Source: Acinetobacter sp. WCHA55 (GTDB lineage: Bacteria > Pseudomonadota > Gammaproteobacteria > Pseudomonadales > Moraxellaceae). From it: a DNA stretch of 64,000 nucleotides. Below, in pieces: positions 58,072 through 64,000 of the stretch. A program made the translations under genes and the position numbers. Every line of letters begins with the position of its first letter. Within the stretch, counting starts at the first letter, position 1. Below the pieces are notes generated by a model, which saw only the letters and a list, made by a program, of their open reading frames with translations, had not been told where the DNA came from and made no database searches. The stretch spans positions 3,100,001 through 3,164,000 of the forward strand of contig NZ_CP032286.1 in the NCBI RefSeq assembly GCF_002165305.2, written 5' to 3'.

Positions 58072-58512
58072 TTACCCGATAATAAACTTCATTAACCAGC
58101 CCAAAATATAGTCAAAACACCATAATAAAATGGATGCAACAACTACAACCGCAAGCACCTGCCAAGATGTGGTCATGGTCTCTTGCTTCGTTGGCCAAGT
58201 CACTCGACGCAGCTCAATTCGTGAGTCTTTCAACAAACGAGCAAAGCCTTTGCCTTGATGGGTGGCATATAATAAACCGAATGCCACGATGATACAAGCC
58301 AAAATTACCCCAACGCGCACCCAGATATCGTTGGCTGGTGCCCAATACGCTGGTAGGTGTTGATTCACCATGGTCGCACCAATTAATAAAATCAATGCGA
58401 TAATCCATAAGACGACGTCTAAGGGAGAACCAGATTTAACTACTTCAGCAGAATTATTTCTTTGAGGGATTGCCGCGTCGCTTTGTGCGTCGCGTAATTT
58501 TTCATTCGACAT
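58072..58512 (-). CDS. secE: Preprotein translocase subunit SecE
   Basis: Inner-membrane subunit of the SecYEG channel. The 146 residues form the three-helix gammaproteobacterial type: helices at about 32-50, 64-82 and 116-138. The conserved cytoplasmic amphipathic segment (FARLLKDSRIELRRVTWPTKQE, about 90-110) clamps SecY. A good promoter lies just upstream, between the gene and tRNA-Trp, so secE-nusG has its own start site. Confidence 0.95.
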   Translation of the reverse strand: MSNEKLRDAQSDAAIPQRNNSAEVVKSGSPLDVVLWIIALILLIGATMVNQHLPAYWAPANDIWVRVGVILACIIVAFGLLYATHQGKGFARLLKDSRIELRRVTWPTKQETMTTSWQVLAVVVVASILLWCFDYILGWLMKFIIG

Positions 58513-58541
58513 TTTTGTACTCGTCGTAGGTTTCGCGACTT

Positions 58542-58569
58542 ATTATATGACCAGTTTTGCCGACATCAA
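58542..58569 (-). promoter_or_regulatory. Sigma-70 promoter of secE-nusG
   Basis: On the minus strand: -35 TTGATG (58564-58569), 16-base spacer, -10 TATAAT (58542-58547). The -10 is perfect. Transcription would start about 58535, 23 bases before the secE ATG. Confidence 0.7.
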
Positions 58570-58588
58570 GCGTCTTTTATAAAAAAGT

Positions 58589-58664
58589 TGGCAGGCCAGG
58601 AGGGACTCGAACCCCCAACATTCGGTTTTGGAGACCGACGCTCTACCAATTGAACTACTGACCT
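58589..58664 (-). tRNA. tRNA-Trp (anticodon CCA)
   Basis: 76-base tRNA on the minus strand. Acceptor AGGTCAG/CTGGCCT (with one G-U), D-arm with AATTGG, anticodon stem TCGGT/ACCGA around loop CTCCAAA, T-arm with GGTTCGAGTCC, and encoded CCA. The anticodon is CCA, reading UGG. It lies between tuf and secE, as trpT does in several gammaproteobacteria. Confidence 0.95.
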
Positions 58665-58670
58665 GCAAAA

Positions 58671-58696
58671 CAAATTGGAGTCGAAACCCCAATTTG
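58671..58696 (-). terminator. Probable terminator after tuf
   Basis: 8-bp stem CAAATTGG/CCAATTTG (58671-58678 with 58689-58696) with a 10-base loop, followed on the minus strand by TTTTGC. The short U-tract means some readthrough into tRNA-Trp is likely. Confidence 0.55.
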
Positions 58697-58712
58697 TAAT
58701 TTTATTTTATAA

Positions 58713-59903
58713 TTATGCAGTTACTTTAGCAACTACACCAGCACCAACTGTACGACCACCTTCACGGATCGCAAAACGAAGACCTGGGTCCATTGCGATT
58801 GGGTGGATTAATTCTACTGACATTTCTACGTTGTCACCTGGCATAACCATTTCAACGCCATCTTGTAATTTGATCGCGCCAGTTACGTCAGTTGTACGGA
58901 AGTAGAACTGTGGACGGTAACCGTTAAGGAATGGAGTGTGACGACCACCTTCTTCTTTAGAAAGTACGTATACTTCTGCATCGAATTTAGTGTGTGGCTT
59001 GATTGCACCTGGTTTAGCAAGTACTTGACCACGTTGTACGTCTTCACGTTTAGTACCACGTAGAAGAACACCACAGTTCTCGCCCGCACGACCTTCGTCT
59101 AGAAGTTTACGGAACATTTCTACGCCAGTTACAGTTGTTTTAACTGTATCTTTAATACCAACGATTTCAACTTCTTCGCCTACTTTCACGATACCAGTTT
59201 CTACACGGCCAGTTACTACTGTACCACGACCAGAAATAGAGAATACGTCTTCGATTGGCATTAAGAATGCTTGGTCGATTGCACGTACTGGCTCTGGAAT
59301 GTAAGTGTCAAGCGCGTCAACAAGAGCAACAACTGCTTCTTCGCCATACTGACCAGCGTCACCGTTAAGTGCAAGAAGAGCTGAACCACGGATAACTGGA
59401 GTGTCATCACCTGGGAAGTCATAAGTAGAAAGAAGTTCACGAACTTCCATTTCTACCAATTCAAGAAGTTCTTCATCATCAACAAGGTCACACTTGTTAA
59501 GGAATACAAGAATGTAAGGTACACCCACCTGACGAGAAAGAAGGATGTGTTCACGAGTCTGTGGCATTGGACCATCAGTCGCAGCACATACAAGGATCGC
59601 GCCGTCCATCTGAGCAGCACCAGTAATCATGTTTTTAACATAATCGGCGTGGCCCGGGCAGTCTACGTGTGCGTAGTGACGAGTTGGAGAATCGTATTCT
59701 ACGTGTGAAGTATTAATTGTAATACCACGTGCTTTTTCTTCTGGTGCAGAGTCAATTGCAGCGTAGTCTTTCGCTTCACCACCGAATTTCTTCGCACATA
59801 CAGTTGCAATTGCAGCTGTTAAAGTTGTTTTACCATGGTCAACGTGACCGATTGTGCCCACGTTAACGTGTGGCTTATTACGTTCAAACTTAGCCTTAGC
59901 CAT
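58713..59903 (-). CDS. tuf: Elongation factor Tu
   Basis: GTPase that delivers aminoacyl-tRNA to the ribosome. The 396 residues start [22 protein letters not shown]-domain motifs are GHVDHGKTT (about 19-27), the DCPGHADYV box (about 81), NKCDLVDD (about 136) and the RGSAL box; domains II and III follow, ending [15 protein letters not shown]. The ATG at 59903 sits eight bases after GAGGA; the one at 59909 is too close. It is the last gene of a tRNA-tuf operon equivalent to E. coli thrU-tyrU-glyT-thrT-tufB. Confidence 0.97.
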   Translation of the reverse strand: MAKAKFERNKPHVNVGTIGHVDHGKTTLTAAIATVCAKKFGGEAKDYAAIDSAPEEKARGITINTSHVEYDSPTRHYAHVDCPGHADYVKNMITGAAQMDGAILVCAATDGPMPQTREHILLSRQVGVPYILVFLNKCDLVDDEELLELVEMEVRELLSTYDFPGDDTPVIRGSALLALNGDAGQYGEEAVVALVDALDTYIPEPVRAIDQAFLMPIEDVFSISGRGTVVTGRVETGIVKVGEEVEIVGIKDTVKTTVTGVEMFRKLLDEGRAGENCGVLLRGTKREDVQRGQVLAKPGAIKPHTKFDAEVYVLSKEEGGRHTPFLNGYRPQFYFRTTDVTGAIKLQDGVEMVMPGDNVEMSVELIHPIAMDPGLRFAIREGGRTVGAGVVAKVTA

Positions 59904-60049
59904 GTTCATATTCCTCGTTTACGTCGAACACAGGTATAAACAACTCAGTATCGACACATCGCCTAAAAAATCAAACACCAAATACTTGAAAAGCAGACTA
60001 ATAAGCCTGCTTCTTTAAAAATTTGTAGAAATTCTACTAAACTGTAATC

Positions 60050-60124
<75 letters not shown>

Positions 60125-60141
60125 AAATATAAAACTTCAAA

Positions 60142-60217
60142 TGGAGCGGGAGACGAGGGTCGAACTCGCGACATGTAGCTTGGAAGGCTACCGCTCTACC
60201 AACTGAGCTACTCCCGC
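60142..60217 (-). tRNA. tRNA-Gly (anticodon TCC)
   Basis: 76-base tRNA: acceptor GCGGGAG/CTCCCGC, anticodon stem GTAGC/GCTAC with loop CTTCCAA (TCC), T-arm GAGTTCGACCCTC, CCA encoded. Position equals glyT in the E. coli tufB operon. Confidence 0.95.
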
Positions 60218-60258
60218 ACGATGTTGGTACAAAGACCACTTTCTTGAAGCCTTAAAAT

Positions 60259-60342
60259 TGGTGGTGAGGGAAGGATTCGAACCTTCGAAACTTTCGTAGC
60301 GGAGTTACAGTCCGCCCCCTTTGACCGCTCGGGAACCTCACC
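60259..60342 (-). tRNA. tRNA-Tyr (anticodon GTA)
   Basis: 84-base class II tRNA with a long variable arm: acceptor GGTGAGG/CCTCACC, anticodon stem GCGGA/TCCGC with loop CTGTAAC (GTA), T-arm AGGTTCGAATCCT, ACCA end. Position equals tyrU. Confidence 0.95.
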
Positions 60343-60395
60343 ATTTTACACTTACTTCAGTGTCGCTCTTTACTCAACTATTCAACCTTCTAAGA

Positions 60396-60471
<76 letters not shown>

Positions 60472-60512
60472 GCTTCTTAGTGTTTCGTACGTTTCGTATC
60501 GGAACGGTGTGC

Positions 60513-60540
60513 AGTTTAGCAAAACTCAAAATCCTTGCAA
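60513..60540 (-). promoter_or_regulatory. Promoter of the tRNA-tuf operon
   Basis: On the minus strand: -35 TTGCAA (60535-60540), 16-base spacer, -10 TAAACT (60513-60518), then the GC-rich discriminator GCACACCG. That discriminator type is expected for stringently controlled tRNA operons. Start near 60506, about 35 bases before tRNA-Thr. Confidence 0.65.
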
Positions 60541-60569
60541 GTGTTTTTTTCAAAAAAAACGTCAAAAAC

Positions 60570-62063
60570 TCACAAAATCAATCCATTTGACGATAATTCA
60601 ACCGCTTTGATCACTGCGCGAGCTTTTATTTGGGTTTCATTCCACTCAGATTCAGGATTTGAGTCATAAACAAGCCCCGCTCCTGCCTGAACATAGACCT
60701 TATTTTCACGAATAACACAGGTACGAATCGCAATCGACATGTCCATTTCGCCATGCCAGCCTAAATAACCAACAGCACCACCAAAAATTCCACGTTTTAC
60801 GGGCTCAACTTGGTCAATAATTTCCATCGCACGGATTTTTGGCGCACCTGAAAGTGTACCTGCAGGGAAAGTTGCCTTAAAAACATCCAAAGCATCCACA
60901 TCATCACGAACTTCACCTTGCACATTGGAAACAATATGCATGACATGCGAATAACGTTCGATCACCATTTGATCAGTCACTTGCACTTTGCCAATTTTCG
61001 AGACGCGACCGACATCATTTCGACCCAAGTCAATCAGCATTAAATGTTCAGCAATCTCTTTTTCATCCGACAGCAAGTCTTGCTCAAGCGCCAAATCTTC
61101 TTCTTTGGTTTTACCACGCGGTCGCGTTCCTGCCAGCGGACGCACGGTTGCAATTCCATTTTCAAGCCGCGATAAAATTTCTGGGGAAGAACCGACAATA
61201 TGAAAAGGCTGATTGTTTTCCAAAGTTTGTCCTTGCACCAAGAACAAATAAGGCGATGGGTTCAAATGACGTAACGCACGATAGACTTGCAAAGGTTCAC
61301 CATCGAAGTCAGAGACCATGCGATGCCCTGGCACCACCTGCATCACATCGCCTGCACGGATATACTCTTTCACCGTTTCAATCGATTCTAAGAATTTTGC
61401 TTTGCCCGTGAGTGACTCAAAATGCGGTGCAGTATGTGGCGTGGCTTTTAGGCTAATGGGCGTTGCAAGCAAATCTTCCAATGCATCCAGTTGCTGCTGA
61501 GCTTGTTTATACGCATCCGCGTCAACCACATCAGCATGCACGATCAGAAATAGCGTATCTTTTAAGTTATCAAACACAATCACTGTTTTAGACAGCATCA
61601 TCCAAATATCAGGCAAACCCACTGGGTCTGCTTCTGGCGCGTTATTTAAACGCGGTTCAATGTAACGTACCGCATCATAACCAAAGTAACCCACCAAGCC
61701 CCCTGTAAAGCTTGGCAGAGCAGGTAAATCCACTTGGGTAGGTACTTTATATTGCGATTGAAAATCTCGGATGAATTGGAACGGATCTGTACAAAGTTGT
61801 TTTTCTATGGTGCCGTCGGCTTGTTGAATGGTTAGCTCACCCGCGTTACACGAGAAAACTGTAGATTCACCTAAACCAATAATCGAGTAGCGCGCCCAGT
61901 TCTCCCCCCCTTCCACAGATTCAAACAAATAAGCTTGCTTATGCTCTTTCAAGCGCGCAAAGACAGACAATGGTGTCTCGGTATCGGCTAAGCGCTGACG
62001 ATAGACTGGAATCAGGTTATAACCTGCTGTTTTGAGTTGATCAAATTGAGTTTGCGTTGTCAT
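60570..62063 (-). CDS. trpE: Anthranilate synthase component I
   Basis: Large subunit that converts chorismate plus ammonia (from TrpG glutaminase) to anthranilate. The 497 residues have the N-terminal regulatory half, with the Trp-feedback region YLFESVEGGENWARYS (about 50-65), and the chorismate-binding half (about 230-490) with RPLAGTRPRGKT, GTLSGAPKIRAMEIID and FGGAVGYLGW. It stands apart from trpGDC, as in other Acinetobacter and Pseudomonas, where trpE sits near gph. gph lies 111 bases upstream on the same strand and may be cotranscribed. Confidence 0.96.
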   Translation of the reverse strand: MTTQTQFDQLKTAGYNLIPVYRQRLADTETPLSVFARLKEHKQAYLFESVEGGENWARYSIIGLGESTVFSCNAGELTIQQADGTIEKQLCTDPFQFIRDFQSQYKVPTQVDLPALPSFTGGLVGYFGYDAVRYIEPRLNNAPEADPVGLPDIWMMLSKTVIVFDNLKDTLFLIVHADVVDADAYKQAQQQLDALEDLLATPISLKATPHTAPHFESLTGKAKFLESIETVKEYIRAGDVMQVVPGHRMVSDFDGEPLQVYRALRHLNPSPYLFLVQGQTLENNQPFHIVGSSPEILSRLENGIATVRPLAGTRPRGKTKEEDLALEQDLLSDEKEIAEHLMLIDLGRNDVGRVSKIGKVQVTDQMVIERYSHVMHIVSNVQGEVRDDVDALDVFKATFPAGTLSGAPKIRAMEIIDQVEPVKRGIFGGAVGYLGWHGEMDMSIAIRTCVIRENKVYVQAGAGLVYDSNPESEWNETQIKARAVIKAVELSSNGLIL

Positions 62064-62174
62064 GAGTGTTCTCTATTTTTTCAATATGGCGTGATCAGTT
62101 TTTAAAATTAGTGCTTTGAGTTTCGCCATCGAAAAACCATATGTTTACTCATGTTCATTCCTTCGTTTACAAAG

Positions 62175-62843
62175 TTACCCAATCAGTTCACACAGATTAT
62201 CCACCACTTGCTGTGGCTGACAGTCTAAAATATTTTCACCATGATTATAGCCATAGCTGACCACAACACAATCAATACCCGCACGGCGTGCAGCCTCAAC
62301 ATCATTGGATGAGTCCCCAATCATTAAGACCTGATCTTTGCTTTGTGCATATTGCTCAACACAATGTAACAATTGACGCGGATGAGGTTTGCGCTCTTCG
62401 AAACGATCTCCACCGATGACATCCGCAAAATAATGGTTCATGCCTAAGTGATCGACAATAGCACGTGCAGGCAATTCAGGTTTATTGGTCACACAAATCA
62501 TGGTTTTCTTTTGTGCCAAGCCCCATTCTAAAAATTCAAGAATGCCATCGAAAGGTCGAGTTTCTACACATGGGTCAGCATTATAAATTTTTAAAAATGT
62601 ATCCAATAATTGTTGTTGCTGGGCAGGATCAACTTTACCCGTTAAATACTGCAAGGTGCTTTGACAAAACAGCGCCGTTCCCTTGCCCACCCAGATCCGT
62701 ACCTGTGCCTCAGTAACAGTAGGCAGTTGCAAAGCATTCAGACTCATATTCATGGCACGATGTAAATCTGTTGCTGAATCAACCAAGGTTCCATCTAGAT
62801 CGAAAAGTAAAACCTCTCGCTGTGCCACATTTGCAATATTCAT
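62175..62843 (-). CDS. gph: Phosphoglycolate phosphatase (HAD family)
   Basis: HAD-superfamily phosphatase of 222 residues that removes phosphoglycolate formed during DNA-damage repair and related side reactions. HAD motif I FDLDGTLVDSATDL (about 15-28), a helical cap with KGTALFCQSTL, motif II VTNKPELPARAI (about 117) and motif III GDSSNDVEAARRAG (about 175) are all intact. The neighbourhood trpE-gph is common in pseudomonads and Acinetobacter. The MupP-type MurNAc-6-phosphate phosphatases are close relatives, so the substrate is not fully certain. Confidence 0.87.
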   Translation of the reverse strand: MNIANVAQREVLLFDLDGTLVDSATDLHRAMNMSLNALQLPTVTEAQVRIWVGKGTALFCQSTLQYLTGKVDPAQQQQLLDTFLKIYNADPCVETRPFDGILEFLEWGLAQKKTMICVTNKPELPARAIVDHLGMNHYFADVIGGDRFEERKPHPRQLLHCVEQYAQSKDQVLMIGDSSNDVEAARRAGIDCVVVSYGYNHGENILDCQPQQVVDNLCELIG

Positions 62844-62875
62844 TCGCCCTCACCCATTTTTATCATGTACTGCCC

Positions 62876-62912
62876 AAAAACAATCAAGGCATGCTTGTGC
62901 ATGCCTTGATTG
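62876..62912 (-). terminator. Terminator downstream of the FHA gene
   Basis: Perfect 14-bp stem CAATCAAGGCATGC/GCATGCCTTGATTG (62881-62894 with 62899-62912), loop TTGT, followed on the minus strand by TTTTTGGGC. It separates the FHA gene from gph. Confidence 0.85.
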
Positions 62913-62928
62913 TAGTGCGATCTGCATT

Positions 62929-63672
62929 TTATTTGAACATCAGCCAAGCAATAATCGCTAAAATAATCAAGACAATAATCGAGATTAACCCCAACGAGGC
63001 ATTTTTCTGAGTTTCAAGCTCTTGCGTAACCTGTACTTTTGGAACCTCATTGTTCTCAACCTGAGGTGCGCTAGGCGCATTCAAATCCCCCCCTGCTGGA
63101 ATAGGAGCGGGTTTCGGAATACCGACATTTTGTGGCATACCATCACGCGTTAAACTCACATTACCATCGCGTTCTTTTAGCTCAGGCATGCCCTGATCGT
63201 TCATATGCTGTGCTGCCGTTTTCGGCTGTTCTGGCTCCACAGCAGGCTTGTCAGCACTCACTTCCGCTTGGGCCGTTTCTGAAGCTGCCACCGCTTCAGA
63301 TGGTTGGTTAATCGGCGCATCAACCACAGTTGCACCCAAAGTTGCAGCTTCTAACGATTCCACTACGTTTTCTAGCGCTTTAGCAGGCTCAAAGACTGAA
63401 AACTTTAAGCTTGCAAACTGGACAATATCACCCTGCTTCAACAACGTTTCTGCCGCAATTTGCACATCATTCACATATGTGCCATTTGAAGAACCCAAGT
63501 CTTGTAACCACAAAGACTGGTCTTTCAGTAAAAAGGCCGCATGTTTACGCGAAATTTCAGATTGTTGTAATAAAATATCCGCCGTTTGATGACGACCGAC
63601 CAACATATCACGGTCAATGCTAATTTCCTGACCCGTTAATTCGCCAGTAATTGCTTGTATTTTCCAAGTCAT
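62929..63672 (-). CDS. FHA-domain protein with C-terminal membrane anchor
   Basis: A 247-residue protein. An N-terminal FHA domain (about 20-95) has the phosphothreonine-binding signature: GRH (26-28), SRKHA (about 42-46) and GSSNGTYVN (about 60-68). A Pro/Glu/Ala-rich disordered linker (about 100-220) follows, and a single C-terminal helix (LGLISIIVLIILAIIAWLMF, about 226-245) ends the chain. The topology predicts a tail-anchored inner-membrane protein with FHA in the cytosol. FHA domains usually read Ser/Thr kinase signals or organise secretion systems; no kinase gene is nearby. Confidence 0.85.
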   Translation of the reverse strand: MTWKIQAITGELTGQEISIDRDMLVGRHQTADILLQQSEISRKHAAFLLKDQSLWLQDLGSSNGTYVNDVQIAAETLLKQGDIVQFASLKFSVFEPAKALENVVESLEAATLGATVVDAPINQPSEAVAASETAQAEVSADKPAVEPEQPKTAAQHMNDQGMPELKERDGNVSLTRDGMPQNVGIPKPAPIPAGGDLNAPSAPQVENNEVPKVQVTQELETQKNASLGLISIIVLIILAIIAWLMFK

Positions 63673-63759
63673 GACTTATCTCTCTATGTGCTGATTTATG
63701 ATAACACAGAGAATATTCTTTACCATTTCACCTCCTCTTACAGATGAATGGCAGGACAG

Positions 63760-64000
63760 CTAGGCTGCACCTATCGAGACATTCTCAGTATATCGCTCAG
63801 GGATGGAATAGCTTGTCGATACCGCCTGTGCCAAGCGACCACCTTGAACATTTTGCATCATCAGGTTCAAGCCTAGCTGAGAATAAACCGTTGGGTATAG
63901 CTGACGCGAGGTGGTATTTTTAGGAACATTAGCAATCGGCTGTTTACGAATCGCAGGCTCAATGGCCACAGGCGTTGTTTCAACCATCGGTTGGGTTGTG
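63760..64000 (-). CDS. C-terminal part of an unknown protein (cut by window edge)
   Basis: The frame is open from the TAA at 63760 to the right edge, about 79 codons. The visible part starts Thr/Pro/Gln-rich (TTQPMVETTPVAIEP), continues AIRKQPIANVPKNTTSRQ, and ends with a short amphipathic region (SQLGLNLMMQNVQGGRLAQ) and SIPERYTENVSIGAA. The ATG at 63987 is probably internal because the frame stays open upstream. I do not recognise the family. Confidence 0.5.
   Translation of the reverse strand, partial: TTQPMVETTPVAIEPAIRKQPIANVPKNTTSRQLYPTVYSQLGLNLMMQNVQGGRLAQAVSTSYSIPERYTENVSIGAA

Overview
The window looks like a piece of an Acinetobacter (Moraxellaceae, Gammaproteobacteria) chromosome. 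This rests on the gene families, the order tRNA-tuf / tRNA-Trp / secE-nusG-rplKAJL-rpoBC, the fadBA pair, the lpxO and ompW genes, and the moderately AT-rich base composition. The species cannot be named from sequence alone. Almost all of it is core chromosome. The accessory material is one insertion sequence, the gene it breaks, and a few unrecognised genes.

Layout: 1-153 is the start of tpiA, cut by the window edge. 433-4868 is pilB-pilC-pilD-coaE (type IV pilus motor ATPase, platform protein and prepilin peptidase, then dephospho-CoA kinase). 4882-10202 holds an EamA transporter, rlmB, ppnP, recN, yqgE and ruvX. 10286-13621 is an AaeB/AaeA/DUF1656-type efflux operon facing an IclR regulator. 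14845-23053 holds alkB, an ABC exporter, pgsA, a thioesterase gene, uvrC, two small uncharacterised genes and lpxO. 23532-26870 is the beta-oxidation operon fadBA.

26921-29102 is a gene of unknown function split by an IS5-family (IS903-group-like) element with a perfect 9-bp target duplication. 29127-34672 carries tehB, a lipoprotein, several unknown small genes, a FrnE-like DsbA protein, a dodecin gene killed by one TGA codon, and a 52-codon secreted peptide. 34942-38484 is an unrecognised three-gene group. Its central protein holds nineteen perfect copies of a 9-bp repeat, and its last member looks like an outer-membrane barrel. 38665-46148 holds htpG, an LprI-like protein, ompW, an Na+/H+ antiporter-family protein, an alpha/beta hydrolase, a hotdog-fold protein and two small envelope proteins.

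46316-60471, read on the minus strand, is the transcription/translation block: four tRNAs (Thr-TGT, Tyr-GTA, Gly-TCC, Thr-GGT), tuf, tRNA-Trp, secE, nusG, rplK, rplA, rplJ, rplL, rpoB and rpoC. The non-coding gaps here are rich in RNA structure: an rplJ leader, a 20-bp perfect hairpin and an attenuator-like terminator before rpoB, and a double-hairpin repeat between rpoB and rpoC. 60570-64000 holds trpE, gph, a tail-anchored FHA protein and a gene cut by the right edge.

I found no CRISPR array, prophage, toxin-antitoxin pair or clear defence island. The most unusual items are the IS-disrupted gene that rejoins in frame, the dodecin nonsense codon at the flavin-stacking tryptophan, the 9-bp repeat gene, a possible structured small RNA or leader at 32940-32997, a DnaA-box cluster at 38511-38547, and the rpoB-rpoC repeat.
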